DNA of 32,646 bases from NCBI GenBank assembly GCA_951813625.1, contig CATOTS010000027.1, positions 1 through 32,646 on the forward strand. The letters are read 5' to 3'. Below the pieces are notes generated by a model. That model ran no database searches, was not told where the DNA came from, and worked only from the letters and a program-made list of their open reading frames with translations. The translations under genes and the position numbers were made by a program. This document shows positions 8,234-17,021 of this stretch, in pieces (the first letter of the stretch is position 1; each line of letters starts with the position of its first letter). This DNA is from an uncultured Caldilineaceae bacterium. Its GTDB lineage: Bacteria > Chloroflexota > Anaerolineae > Caldilineales > Caldilineaceae.

Positions 8234-9204
8234 CACGTCAAGGCCTGCTCGTCGGCGCACTCTTCCTGCTCTGTATCCTGATCACGATCGGCCAGCCGCG
8301 CTTCCTGACAATCTACAACTGGCTCAATATCCTCCAGCAGGCCGCCTCCATCGGGCTGGTTTCGTCCGGTGTCGCCCTGTTGATGATCGGCGGCGGCTTC
8401 GACCTGTCGGTCGGCTCTGTCGTTGCCCTGGGCGGCTACCTCGTAGCAGTCGGTTTTGGCACCGGGCTGCCGATCCCCCTCGTCATCCTGCTGGCGGTTC
8501 TGGCCGGGGCCGCCGTCGGCGCCGTCAACGGCTACGGCGTCGCCTACCTGCGAATTCCGGCGCTGATCATGACACTCGGAATGCTCTACGTCGTGCGCGG
8601 CGGCGTCCTCTTCCTCTCCGGCGGCGAGACCGCCGGCCGCGGCTACCCGGAGTCCTTCACTTTCCTCGGCAAAGGTGATCTGATCGGGCTGCCCGTGCCC
8701 GTCATTATCATGGGCGCGGCCTACGTCGCGCTCTACCTGGTACACAAGAAGACCCGCTTCGGCCGTTACACCATCGCCGTCGGCACCGACGCCGAAATCG
8801 CCCGCCGCGCCGGCGTCAACTCCCGTTTTCACGTCGCCAAACTCTACATTCTCAGCGGCGCGCTGGCCGCTGCCGCCGGTGTGATGCTGTCAGCGAGACT
8901 CAACGCCTCGACCACCAACGCCGGCATCGGCTACGAGCTCGAAGTGATCGCCTCAGTCGTCATCGGCGGTACCAGCCTCTTCGGCGGCGAGGGCACCATC
9001 GCCGGTACCCTTCTCGGCGTCGTCTTTCTCGCCGTCGTCCACAATGCGCTCAATCTGCTCGGCGTTTCGCCCTTCCTGCAGCAGTTCGCCATCGGCTCGC
9101 TGCTCCTCTTCAGCGCAGCAGCCGATATTCTCGCTCCGCTGTTGGCCCAGAGGCGGCTCAACCTGGCAGCGCTTAGTCAGTTCCGCCGCCCGCAAAGCGG
9201 CTGA
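8230..9204 (+). CDS. Sugar ABC transporter permease (CUT2, RbsC-like)
   Basis: A 324-aa inner-membrane permease with about nine or ten hydrophobic segments. It has the RbsC/AraH family features GGGFDLSVGSVVALGGYL (residues about 54-71), LRIPALIMTLGMLYVVRGG, YTIAVGTDAEIARRAGVN and a late IASVVIGGTSLFGGEGTIAGTLLG. This is the standard length and motif order for the family. It starts with TTG at 8230 inside the end of the ATPase gene. Together with the two preceding genes it completes a three-part CUT2 importer. The ligand is not predictable; the adjacent dioxygenase gene suggests the imported compound may be oxidised inside the cell. Confidence 0.9.
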   Translation: MTRQGLLVGALFLLCILITIGQPRFLTIYNWLNILQQAASIGLVSSGVALLMIGGGFDLSVGSVVALGGYLVAVGFGTGLPIPLVILLAVLAGAAVGAVNGYGVAYLRIPALIMTLGMLYVVRGGVLFLSGGETAGRGYPESFTFLGKGDLIGLPVPVIIMGAAYVALYLVHKKTRFGRYTIAVGTDAEIARRAGVNSRFHVAKLYILSGALAAAAGVMLSARLNASTTNAGIGYELEVIASVVIGGTSLFGGEGTIAGTLLGVVFLAVVHNALNLLGVSPFLQQFAIGSLLLFSAAADILAPLLAQRRLNLAALSQFRRPQSG

Positions 9205-9355
9205 GCCGCGCCTCCGATTGGGAGAACGGAAAGACGACAATTTACGTCAATAGAAATAAGCGCGGTGAAATTATCCATTCCTCTTTTTCCGGTCGCATCC
9301 CTTGTAGCGCAGCTTACCCGGCGGCCGTTCTACCGCCGCAGCGAGGAGATCCACA

Positions 9356-10240
9356 ATGACGATCACGCAAGATGCACTCGAAACAGTCAAACTTTCCGAA
9401 GACGACATCCGCTTTTGGGAAGAGAACGGCTACTTTATCGTCGGCCCGATCTTCGACGAGGCCGACTTGGCCGAGGCCAAAGAACACATGGCCCGCGTCT
9501 TCGCCCAGGAGTACGAGACAAATGTGCCCCCCAACAAGCTAGACTGGTGGCCGGGCGACCCAGTATCCAACATGAAGAACGTCGACAACGGCTGGTGGGC
9601 CGACAACGTCATCAGGCGCCTGGTACTCGAGCCGAAGATCGGCGCCATCGCCGCTCAGCTGGGCAGGACCGACAGCATCCGCCTCTTCCAGGACCAGCTT
9701 CTCCACAAGCCCGGCATCGGCCCCGACCGGCCCCGTTCCGCCACCGTCGGCTGGCACCAGGACTGGGCCTACTGGCAGTGCACCACGCCCGGCGACGCTC
9801 TCACCGCCCGCATCTCGCTCGACGGCGAGACCGAGCAGAACGGCTGCATGCAGGTCATTCGCGGCAGCCACCGCTGGCCCCTGCAGTCCGACCGCAACTT
9901 CTTCCAGCAGGACGCCGACGTCATGGACCTGCCCGACTTTTCCGTGCCCGAAGGCGAATCGATCGAGATGGCGCCCCTCCTGCTCGAACCCGGCGGCATC
10001 TCCTTCCACCACTCCAGGACACTGCACGCCAGCACCGAAAACCGCACCAACGACCCGCGCCGCACCATCGTCGCTCACATGCTGCCCGGCTACACCCGCT
10101 ACAAAGAAGGCACCGGCGACCATCCCTGGAACGTGGCCGTCCTGGCCGACCAGAAAGACGGGGAGCTCCAGGAGGGCGACCTGTGGGAAGGTGACCGCTT
10201 CCCCCTCCTATTCCCGTCCGCAGGCGCCAGCCGCAGTTAA
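9356..10240 (+). CDS. Phytanoyl-CoA dioxygenase (PhyH) family protein
   Basis: A 294-aa non-haem Fe(II)/2-oxoglutarate-dependent oxygenase of the PhyH family. The iron triad is visible as His134-x-Asp136 in VGWHQDW and distal His224 in RTLHAS, with Arg235 or Arg236 (NDPRR) well placed to bind 2-oxoglutarate. The opening [19 protein letters not shown] is the usual family start. Members hydroxylate very diverse small molecules, so the substrate cannot be named. GAGGAG at 9343-9348 precedes ATG 9356. The gene follows the CUT2 permease by 151 bp on the same strand and precedes a superoxide dismutase by 31 bp, so it may act on the compound brought in by that importer. Confidence 0.88.
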   Translation: MTITQDALETVKLSEDDIRFWEENGYFIVGPIFDEADLAEAKEHMARVFAQEYETNVPPNKLDWWPGDPVSNMKNVDNGWWADNVIRRLVLEPKIGAIAAQLGRTDSIRLFQDQLLHKPGIGPDRPRSATVGWHQDWAYWQCTTPGDALTARISLDGETEQNGCMQVIRGSHRWPLQSDRNFFQQDADVMDLPDFSVPEGESIEMAPLLLEPGGISFHHSRTLHASTENRTNDPRRTIVAHMLPGYTRYKEGTGDHPWNVAVLADQKDGELQEGDLWEGDRFPLLFPSAGASRS

Positions 10241-10271
10241 CGCACACCATCTCAAACTGCAGGAGAGCAAA

Positions 10272-10886
10272 ATGGCCTTTGAACTACCCTCGTTGCCCTA
10301 CGCATACGATGCGCTCGAACCCCATATCGACGAGCGTACGATGCGCACTCATCACGGCAAACACCACGCAACCTATGTCGACAACCTCAATAACGCCGTC
10401 GGCGGCACCGAGTTTGAAGACATGGAAGTGACAGCGATCCTGAACAAGCTCTACACGGTGCCCGACGAAATCCGCGCCGCCGTCCGCAACAACGGCGGCG
10501 GCCACGCCAACCACACGCTCTTCTGGGAGACAATGGGCCCCGGCGGAGGCGGCGCCCCCTCGGGCGCGCTGGCCGACGCCATCGCCGGCGGCTTCGGCAG
10601 CCTTGAAGACTGCAAAAGCAGCTTCAACGCCGCCGCCATGGCCCGTTTCGGCAGCGGCTGGGCCTGGCTCGTGGCCAGGCTCGATGGCAGCCTGCTCATC
10701 TACAGCACGCCCAACCAGGACGGCCCATACACCCAGACAGGCGACACTCCGCTCCTGGGGCTCGACGTCTGGGAGCACGCCTACTACCTCAATTACCAGA
10801 ACCGCCGCGCCGAATACGTCGAAAACTGGTGGAACGTCGTCAACTGGGATGCAGTGGCCGCGCGCTATGCGTCTGCAGTCGGCTAG
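10272..10886 (+). CDS. sodA: Superoxide dismutase, Mn-type of the Fe/Mn family
   Basis: A 204-aa cytoplasmic enzyme that converts superoxide to hydrogen peroxide and oxygen. The metal ligands are visible as His27 (THHGKHH), His81 (GGGHANH), Asp165 and His169 ([17 protein letters not shown]). Gly77 in GGGHANH and Gln149 in PNQDGP are typical of Mn rather than Fe enzymes. ATG 10272 is chosen because AGGAGAG is at 10261-10267 and the protein then begins [15 protein letters not shown], a standard SOD start. It lies 31 bp after the dioxygenase gene and may be cotranscribed with it. Confidence 0.95.
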   Translation: MAFELPSLPYAYDALEPHIDERTMRTHHGKHHATYVDNLNNAVGGTEFEDMEVTAILNKLYTVPDEIRAAVRNNGGGHANHTLFWETMGPGGGGAPSGALADAIAGGFGSLEDCKSSFNAAAMARFGSGWAWLVARLDGSLLIYSTPNQDGPYTQTGDTPLLGLDVWEHAYYLNYQNRRAEYVENWWNVVNWDAVAARYASAVG

Positions 10887-10903
10887 CTTTGTCTTGCGTG
10901 AAC

Positions 10904-10935
10904 GAGCCGGACCTGTAGAGGTTGAAGTCCGGCTC
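10904..10935. other. Perfect 9-bp stem-loop after the SOD gene
   Basis: GAGCCGGAC (10904-10912) pairs fully with GTCCGGCTC (10927-10935) across a 14-nt loop, 17 bp after the sodA stop. No T-run follows, so it is not a canonical intrinsic terminator, though its position suits a transcript end. Downstream the hexamer GTCGAC occurs twice (10949-10954 and 10963-10968), 14 bp apart, a possible operator for the next operon. No regulator is encoded nearby. Confidence 0.4.
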
Positions 10936-11033
10936 AGGTGCCTCAACCGTCGACAGACAAACGTCGACATTCCGTTCAACTGTTTTGGCATGGACAGCAA
11001 ATTCATGCCGCCAATCCACACAGGAGGCAGAAG

Positions 11034-12716
11034 ATGAAGTCACGATTGACTCGCCGGCAGTTCATGCAGCTGTCGGGTATGGCCGGCGTCGGGGTAGCCC
11101 TCGCCGCCTGCGTCCCCGCTGCCGCGCCCGGGCAGGACGCCGAGCCGATGGCGATGGCGAAAGAGTACGTCGTCAAGCACCCTATCATCCAGGATCCGCA
11201 GGGCGTCGATCCCAATAACCCGTTGACGCCGCCGAATAAGACATTCGGCACCATGTACCACGACGGCCTCTACCGGCTGACCCGCCAGGGCATCGAGCCG
11301 AATCTCGCCACCGCCCTCCCCGCGGTCGACAATGATGGCCGCCGCTGGACGATTCCATTGCGCGAGGGCGTGAAGTTCCACAACGGCGCCGCATTCACCG
11401 CGGCCGACGTCAAGTACTCCCTCGACTTCATCAAGGAAAACTCGCTCTCCACATCGAGCCTGCTCGTCAACATCGAAGAGGTGAGCGTGCAGGATGACCA
11501 CACCCTCGTGATCGACCTGGCCGCGCCCGACTCCTTCCTGCTTTCGGCCATGTCGGTGACCGACGGCCCCCGCATCGTCGCCGAGGGCGCCTACGACGGC
11601 GCGCCGGTCGAGAAGGAAGGCCTGCAGACCGCGCTCACCAGCTCCGTAGACGGCACGACGACCGGACCCTACGAGCTGATCGAATACAGCGTTGAAGAAC
11701 GCGTCGTTCTCAAGCGCTTCGACGACTACTGGGGCTGGGACCTCTTCTGGGGCGGCTTCTCCGAAGACATCCCGCACTATCTCGTCTTCGAGGTCGTCAA
11801 CGACCCGACCGTGCGCGTCTCCCAGCTGCTGGCGCAGGCGCAGGACTGGTACTACAACGTCTCGCCCACGCTCCAGGCGCGCATCGAAGAGACGCCGGGC
11901 CTGAATTCGATCCCGGTGGCCGACCCCTTCATCAACTATCTGGCCTTTGTCGGCGAGGGCGTGCTTGGCTTCACCGAGCAGGGCATCCACAACCGCAAGG
12001 CCATCAGCGCCGCGATGGACCGCGTCGACATCAACAATGTCGTCAACGCCGGCCTCGGCAGCCCCGCCTTCAGCTTCTGGTACGCCGACGACCCGCTCGT
12101 CAACCAGGAAGTCGAGAAGATCCACTCGCTGCGCTCCGATTTTGACACAGCACGCGAGCATCTGAAGATGGCGGGCAACCCCGACGGCTTCAGCGCGCAC
12201 ATCGTCCTGGCCGAGGGCCGCGGCTACGAAAAACCGGCCAGCATCATCCAGGAGCAGGTCGCCCAGGTGGGTATCGAGCTCACCGTCGAGTCCAACGTCT
12301 CCTCCGCCAACTGGCCGCGCGTGATCGAGAACGAAGTCGACGGCGTCTACCACGACGCCGGTGATTCCGGCATCTGGGTCGTCGAATACGGCCGCTACTA
12401 CCCCCCGCCCTACGGCATCACCCCCTGGCACATGGACGACATGCCCGAAGAGTGGCTCGACCGCTTCATGGGCGCGATGCAGCGCATGCGCGAGGCCCCT
12501 CCCGGCTCCGAAGAGTACGCCGACGCCGTCCGCAACGTGCAGATGGTCAACGCCGATCTCGCCCTCCACGTGCCCGTCGTGCACGGCGCCCGGCTCGAAG
12601 CCTATTGGGACTACCTGCAGGGCATCGAGGCCAGCCCGACCATCACGCCCATCATTCACGGCGTCTCCGTCGCCGAGACCGAAAACGGCCCGCCCGAACG
12701 CGAGGCCCCGATGTAG
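11034..12716 (+). CDS. Peptide-type ABC transporter substrate-binding lipoprotein (SBP_bac_5, DppA/OppA-like)
   Basis: A 560-aa extracytoplasmic solute-binding protein of family 5. The N-terminus has a twin-arginine-like TRRQFMQLSGMAG followed by a lipobox ALAAC with Cys26, so it may be exported by Tat and lipid-anchored. The mature part shows the family landmarks: a LREGVKFHNGAAFTAADVKYS block near residue 120, the late NRKAISAAMDRVDINN block and a C-terminal VPVVHGARLEAYWDYLQG. CAGGAGG (11021-11027) precedes ATG 11034. It heads a five-gene importer: ATPase, two permeases and a second ATPase follow. The family binds peptides, nickel, opines or sugars, so the ligand is open. Confidence 0.9.
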   Translation: MKSRLTRRQFMQLSGMAGVGVALAACVPAAAPGQDAEPMAMAKEYVVKHPIIQDPQGVDPNNPLTPPNKTFGTMYHDGLYRLTRQGIEPNLATALPAVDNDGRRWTIPLREGVKFHNGAAFTAADVKYSLDFIKENSLSTSSLLVNIEEVSVQDDHTLVIDLAAPDSFLLSAMSVTDGPRIVAEGAYDGAPVEKEGLQTALTSSVDGTTTGPYELIEYSVEERVVLKRFDDYWGWDLFWGGFSEDIPHYLVFEVVNDPTVRVSQLLAQAQDWYYNVSPTLQARIEETPGLNSIPVADPFINYLAFVGEGVLGFTEQGIHNRKAISAAMDRVDINNVVNAGLGSPAFSFWYADDPLVNQEVEKIHSLRSDFDTAREHLKMAGNPDGFSAHIVLAEGRGYEKPASIIQEQVAQVGIELTVESNVSSANWPRVIENEVDGVYHDAGDSGIWVVEYGRYYPPPYGITPWHMDDMPEEWLDRFMGAMQRMREAPPGSEEYADAVRNVQMVNADLALHVPVVHGARLEAYWDYLQGIEASPTITPIIHGVSVAETENGPPEREAPM

Positions 12717-12755
12717 AACGAGTGTCACTCGACACAACGATATAACATATTACCT

Positions 12756-12801
12756 ACAACGTGACGGTCGGCTCATGTGGTATGAACGAGCGCCACGTTG
12801 T
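12756..12801. other. Long-loop stem between binding-protein gene and ATPase gene
   Basis: ACAACGTG (12756-12763) pairs with CACGTTGT (12794-12801) across 30 nt, followed by GCGTTTTG. It sits inside the 152-bp gap after the binding-protein gene. Hairpins at this place often reduce read-through so that the binding protein is made in excess over the membrane parts. Upstream, an AT-rich patch (CGATATAACATATTA, about 12738-12752) could instead be a promoter for the rest of the operon. Confidence 0.35.
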
Positions 12802-12868
12802 GCGTTTTGTGCGCACAGCCTTTCTGATTGCCAGTTGACAAGGACCCACTCAGGCGAGAAGCAGAAAC

Positions 12869-13867
12869 GTGTCAGCGCTGATCGAAGCCGAAAGCGTCAA
12901 GCGTTACTATTCGAATACGTCCTGGCTGCAGCGGCTCCTGCTCCTGAAGGGGAACGACATCCAGGCCGTCGACGGCGTCACGCTGAACATCGACGCCGGC
13001 GAGATCGTCGGCCTGGTGGGAGAAAGCGGCTGTGGCAAGACGACGCTCGGCTGGCTGCTGGCTGGGCTGGTGCAGCCGACCGCCGGCGCGGTCCGTTTCC
13101 GCGGCAGCTCCCTGGCGTCGATGGACGCGGCGACGCGCAAGAAGGTCCAGCTCCTGTTCCAATACCCCAGGGAATCGCTTAATCCCCGCCACAACGTGGG
13201 CACGATCCTTGGCTATCCGGTGCGCAAAATGGGATACGCCGGCGAAGCGCAGATCACCGCCCGCATTCACAGCCTGCTCGACGTGGTCGGCCTGCCGCGG
13301 CGCTACGCCGACCGCTACAGCTTTCAGCTCTCCGGCGGCGAGCTGCAGCGCGTCGCCCTGGCCAGAACGCTGGCCCTGGAACCGGAGTTCATCGTTTGCG
13401 ACGAGCCGACGTCGGCCGTGGACATGAACGTCAAGGTGCAGATTCTGAAGCTGCTGGCCGACATCAGCCGCGAGAAGGGGATTTCGCTCCTCTTCATCTC
13501 GCACGATCTCAGCGCGGTCCGCTTTATCGCCGACCGCATCTGCGTAATGTATCTGGGCAAAGTGGTGGAGGAGGCGCCCGCGGCGCAGCTATTCGAGCGC
13601 CCGCAACACCCGTATACCATGGCGCTGCTGGACGCAATCGCCGACATCGACCCGCAGGCAACGCGAAGAGCAACGCTCGAGGGACAGCCCCCGTCCCCCG
13701 TCGCGCCGCCTTCAGGCTGTAGATTCCACCCCCGCTGCGCCTATCAGGAACAGGTGGGCTCGCTCTGCAAGGAGCGTGGACCGGTCCTGCAGCCCCTGTC
13801 CGCCGATCATCGCGTTCGCTGCTTCCTCTACCCTGAGAACGGCCAAACGGTCGAGCTTGACCCTTAG
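12869..13867 (+). CDS. Peptide-type ABC transporter ATP-binding protein (OppF/DppF-like)
   Basis: A 332-aa ATPase with Walker A GESGCGKT (51-58), signature LSGGELQ (154-160), Walker B FIVCDEPTSAVD (from about residue 174) and switch His in FISHDLS. The C-terminal extension carries GCRFHPRCAYQ followed by two more Cys, the oligopeptide-transporter C-terminal domain that often binds an iron-sulfur cluster. Its Q-loop reads FQYPRESLNPR rather than the usual FQDPYASLNPR. GTG 12869 is the start that gives MSALIEAESVKRYY. It pairs with the D-type ATPase at the end of the operon to form the heterodimeric motor. Confidence 0.9.
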   Translation: MSALIEAESVKRYYSNTSWLQRLLLLKGNDIQAVDGVTLNIDAGEIVGLVGESGCGKTTLGWLLAGLVQPTAGAVRFRGSSLASMDAATRKKVQLLFQYPRESLNPRHNVGTILGYPVRKMGYAGEAQITARIHSLLDVVGLPRRYADRYSFQLSGGELQRVALARTLALEPEFIVCDEPTSAVDMNVKVQILKLLADISREKGISLLFISHDLSAVRFIADRICVMYLGKVVEEAPAAQLFERPQHPYTMALLDAIADIDPQATRRATLEGQPPSPVAPPSGCRFHPRCAYQEQVGSLCKERGPVLQPLSADHRVRCFLYPENGQTVELDP

Positions 13868-13947
13868 GGACGCGGGCGTGAAACGTAACGGCCGGGCGCA
13901 GCCAACACCGCTATGCCGTCCTCATTCCGGGAGTATCACTGCGCGCA

Positions 13948-14901
13948 GTGTCTTTGTTTAAGTACATCGGGCGGAGATTCGTCTCCGCCATACCGACCCT
14001 GATTCTGATCACCTTCCTCGCGTTCGGCCTGCTCTATGTCACGCCGGGCGGGCCGGTCGAGGCACTGGCCGGAATCTTCGGCACGCCGGAACAGAAAGTA
14101 CGCATCCGCGAGGAGCTTGGCCTCAACGACCCGCTGCACGTGCAGTACCTGCGCTGGATCAGTGGCGTTTTCTCCGGTGACTTCGGTGAAATGATCGTGA
14201 TGGCCCCTGGGACGCCGATTGCGGAGATGCTGCGCAAGCCGCTGCTCGTCACATTCTGGCTGACTTTGGGCGGCGCCCTGGTCGCGCTTGTCGTCGGGCT
14301 CAGCATCGGCGCGCTCTCCGCGGTCAGGCCGAACTCCTGGCTTGACGGGTTTTCGCGCCTTTCCAGCATCGCCACCTATTCGATCCCCGACTTCTGGCTG
14401 GCCATCATTCTTCTCTTCGTCTTCGGCGTAATATTCCGCTACCGCTGGGCCATCAGCGGACAGATCGACTTCTCGCGCAATGTCCTCTTTTCGCTTCAGA
14501 GCATGCTCCTGCCGGCCATCGCCCTGGGCCTGGCCAAAGCCGGCATCGTCGCCCGCATCACCCGCGGCGAACTCTTCGATGTGCAGAACAAGCCTTTCAT
14601 CCAATTCGAACGCATCATGGGCCTTCCCAACCGGGTCGTGATCAAGGATATGCTGCACAACGGCATCCTGCCGATCGTCACCGTGCTCGGCTACACCATC
14701 GGTCTGATCTTCCGCGGCACCTTCCTGGTGGAGGTCGTCTTCGGCGCGCCCGGCATCGGCCTCTTCCTCGTGCGGGCGGCCAAGACCCAAGAGTACGCCT
14801 TGCTGCAGACGCTCGTGCTCATCATCGGCACCGTCTTCATCCTGATGAATCTGTTGACCGATATCCTGTACGGCGTCCTCGACCCGCGTGTGCGCACCTG
14901 A
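13948..14901 (+). CDS. Peptide-type ABC transporter permease (DppB/OppB-like)
   Basis: A 317-aa inner-membrane permease. The start MSLFKYIGRRFVSAIPTLILITFLAF is the classic B-subunit opening, with the first membrane helix and then the PGGPVEAL periplasmic stretch and ELGLNDPLHVQYLRWI. Several membrane segments follow, and the EAA-like docking loop precedes the last two helices (FERIMGLPNRVVIKDMLHNGILP). It ends in DPRVRT, as B subunits commonly do. The GTG start at 13948 is preceded by CCGGGAG (13927-13933). The C-subunit gene follows after 15 bp. Confidence 0.92.
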   Translation: MSLFKYIGRRFVSAIPTLILITFLAFGLLYVTPGGPVEALAGIFGTPEQKVRIREELGLNDPLHVQYLRWISGVFSGDFGEMIVMAPGTPIAEMLRKPLLVTFWLTLGGALVALVVGLSIGALSAVRPNSWLDGFSRLSSIATYSIPDFWLAIILLFVFGVIFRYRWAISGQIDFSRNVLFSLQSMLLPAIALGLAKAGIVARITRGELFDVQNKPFIQFERIMGLPNRVVIKDMLHNGILPIVTVLGYTIGLIFRGTFLVEVVFGAPGIGLFLVRAAKTQEYALLQTLVLIIGTVFILMNLLTDILYGVLDPRVRT

Positions 14902-14916
14902 TACCGGAGGAAAGCT

Positions 14917-15846
14917 GTGAAGACCGCGCGCTTTCGAATTCTTTGGAACCGCTTCATCGGCGACAAACTGGTCGTTTTGGGCGCAGTGCTCGTCTTCCTC
15001 TTCCTGGTGATCGCCGTCTTCGGCCCGCAGCTCGCTCCCTACGACTTCGCCCAACAGTTCAGGGCCGCGGCAGGCGAGCTCCTGCCGATGGACGTGATGT
15101 CCACTACCGCCACCGGCGAGCGTCTCCTGCTGGGGAGCGACGCGCTGGGCCGCGATATGCTCAGCCGCCTAATCTACGGCACGCGCACAACGCTCGTCAT
15201 TTCAGTCTCCAGCGTGCTGACGGCCACCATTCTTGCGATCGTCCTCGGCAGCCTCACCGGCTATTTCCAAGGCTCGCTTTTCGACGAAATCGTGATGCGC
15301 CTGATCGATGCGCTTCTCACATTTCCAGGCATCCTCCTCGCCGTCATCCTGGTCGCAGCCTGGGGCACCCAGGGCATTCAAATCGGGCCGATCACAACCA
15401 ACCCCGAGATGACGATCGTCTTTGCCCTCGTCTTCACCTTCACCCCCCGCCTGACCCGAACGATGCGCGGCTCCACGATCCCGCAAGCGCACCGCGCCTA
15501 CATAAAGGCCGCGCAGCTGATGGGCATGCCGGTCTGGCGCATCGTCGCGCTGGAGCTGATTCCGAACTGCCTGACCGCCGTCATCATCCAGGCGACCACT
15601 TACCTCGGTCTCGCCGTCTTCAGCACCGCTGGGCTGGGCTTCCTGGGACTGGGACCGGCGGAGCCGCAGCCCGAACTGGGCAAAATCCTCGCCCGGACGC
15701 AGGAGTACTTCCTCAGCCGGCAGTTCTGGCACATTTTCATTCCCGGCTTCACCATCTCGCTTCTCGTGTTCGCCTTCTCCGTGCTCGGCGACGGCATTCG
15801 CAACGTTCTCGACCCCGAGTACCGTTTCGAAGAGGCCGATCTCTGA
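14917..15846 (+). CDS. Peptide-type ABC transporter permease (DppC/OppC-like)
   Basis: A 309-aa inner-membrane permease. It has the C-subunit pattern: one N-terminal helix (DKLVVLGAVLVFLFLVIAVFGP), a periplasmic stretch with LLGSDALGRDMLSRLIYGTR (about 71-90), then five more helices and an EAA loop YIKAAQLMGMPVWRIVALELIPN (near 195-217). It ends DGIRNVLDPEYRFE, again typical. The GTG start at 14917 follows a GGAGGAAAG ribosome site. Its stop overlaps the next start by one base (TGATG at 15844-15848), so the D-type ATPase is translationally coupled. Confidence 0.92.
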   Translation: MKTARFRILWNRFIGDKLVVLGAVLVFLFLVIAVFGPQLAPYDFAQQFRAAAGELLPMDVMSTTATGERLLLGSDALGRDMLSRLIYGTRTTLVISVSSVLTATILAIVLGSLTGYFQGSLFDEIVMRLIDALLTFPGILLAVILVAAWGTQGIQIGPITTNPEMTIVFALVFTFTPRLTRTMRGSTIPQAHRAYIKAAQLMGMPVWRIVALELIPNCLTAVIIQATTYLGLAVFSTAGLGFLGLGPAEPQPELGKILARTQEYFLSRQFWHIFIPGFTISLLVFAFSVLGDGIRNVLDPEYRFEEADL

Positions 15847-16823
15847 TGGCCGCGATCAACTCTGCCGATCCCCTTCTGCAGGTCGATAACCTGCGCGTCC
15901 ACTACGGGGCCGGCCGCCAGCGCCTGAATGCAGTCGACGGACTCTCATTGACTGTGGATGCGGGCCAGACCGTCGCAATCGTCGGCGAGAGCGGCAGCGG
16001 CAAGAGCTCCGTCGCCATGGCGCTCGTAAACGGGCTTGCCGCCAACGGCGAGTGGGAGGCCGACCACATCCTGTTCCAGGGTGAAGAGATCAGCCGCCAG
16101 GAGCTGTTGCGCCTGCGCGGCCGCGCCATCACCTACATGATGCAGGACCCCAGCGGCGCGCTCAACCCCGTGCTCACCGTCGGCGAACAGATCAAGCGCG
16201 TCTTGAAGTACCATACCCCGCTATCGAAGGCAGAACGGGAGGAACAGGCCATCGAACTGATGGAGCGGGTCGAGATCCCGGATGCGGCCTCGCGCCTGGA
16301 CGCCTTCCCACACGAGTTCAGCGGCGGCATGCAGCAGCGCATCGTGCTGGCGATGGCGCTGGCGCCGTCACCCGTCCTCCTCATCGCCGACGAGCCGACA
16401 ACCGGTCTCGATGTCACGGTCGAGGCGCAGATCTTCGCCCTGCTTGACCGGCTCAAACGCGAGCTTACCATGTCCGTCGTGCTCGTAGCCCACGACCTTG
16501 GCGTCGTGGCCACCAGCGCCGACGAAGCGGTCGTGCTCTATGCCGGCAAAGTCGTCGAGAAGGGAACCGTCGCCGCGCTCTTCGAGCGGCCCCGCCACCC
16601 CTATACGATCGGTCTGCTGCGCTGCGCCCACGACCTGCACGATGAGAACGTCCTCAACCCGATCCCAGGCCGCATTCCGGGGCTGGGAGAACGGCCCCAG
16701 GGTTGCGTCTTTCACCCTCGCTGCGCCTGGAAGACGGCAGAGTGTGAAGCGGCAGTGCCCGACCTGATCCAGCTGGACGGGCAGAGCGTGGCCTGCATCC
16801 ACCACGAGAGTCTGACAGATTGA
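15846..16823 (+). CDS. Peptide-type ABC transporter ATP-binding protein (OppD/DppD-like)
   Basis: A 325-aa ATPase closing the operon. It has Walker A GESGSGKS (47-54), Q-loop MMQDPSGALNP (98-108), signature FSGGMQQ (158-164), Walker B LLIADEPTTGLD (178-189), switch His in VAHDLG, and a C-terminal oligopeptide-transporter domain with GCVFHPRCAWK plus later Cys residues that may hold a cluster. ATG 15846 is chosen because it overlaps the permease stop; the resulting protein has the normal D-subunit length. It forms the ATPase heterodimer with the F-type subunit encoded three genes earlier. Confidence 0.92.
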   Translation: MAAINSADPLLQVDNLRVHYGAGRQRLNAVDGLSLTVDAGQTVAIVGESGSGKSSVAMALVNGLAANGEWEADHILFQGEEISRQELLRLRGRAITYMMQDPSGALNPVLTVGEQIKRVLKYHTPLSKAEREEQAIELMERVEIPDAASRLDAFPHEFSGGMQQRIVLAMALAPSPVLLIADEPTTGLDVTVEAQIFALLDRLKRELTMSVVLVAHDLGVVATSADEAVVLYAGKVVEKGTVAALFERPRHPYTIGLLRCAHDLHDENVLNPIPGRIPGLGERPQGCVFHPRCAWKTAECEAAVPDLIQLDGQSVACIHHESLTD

Positions 16824-16915
16824 AACGGCAGCCCCACAAGGCCAGGCCTCCTCCCGCCGCTTGCGTGACGATGTAATCTTCCCTCCACCGCAATCTAATC
16901 TCCGTCCGGTGCGTT

Positions 16916-16944
16916 CGCTTGCGCGCCGACATTTCGGCTATAAT
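16916..16944 (+). promoter_or_regulatory. Candidate promoter before the zinc dehydrogenase gene
   Basis: A perfect TATAAT is present at 16939-16944, about 80 bp before the dehydrogenase start, in a 198-bp gap between two operons. A -35 is poor: CGCTTG at 16916-16921 gives a 17-nt spacer, while TTGCGC (16919-16924) resembles consensus better but leaves only 14 nt. Confidence 0.45.
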
Positions 16945-17021
16945 GGAGACACACTATCAGGTCCCGCGGCTTTCGGAGACGACGCAAGCCGCCGGCTGAA
17001 AACCACAAGCGAGTCAGCCCC

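Noticed and set aside
11040..12737. A 565-codon open frame antisense to the peptide-binding-protein gene, and many similar long antisense frames
   Set aside because: They lie opposite strongly supported genes, have low-complexity composition expected from GC-rich codon shadows and show no family motif.
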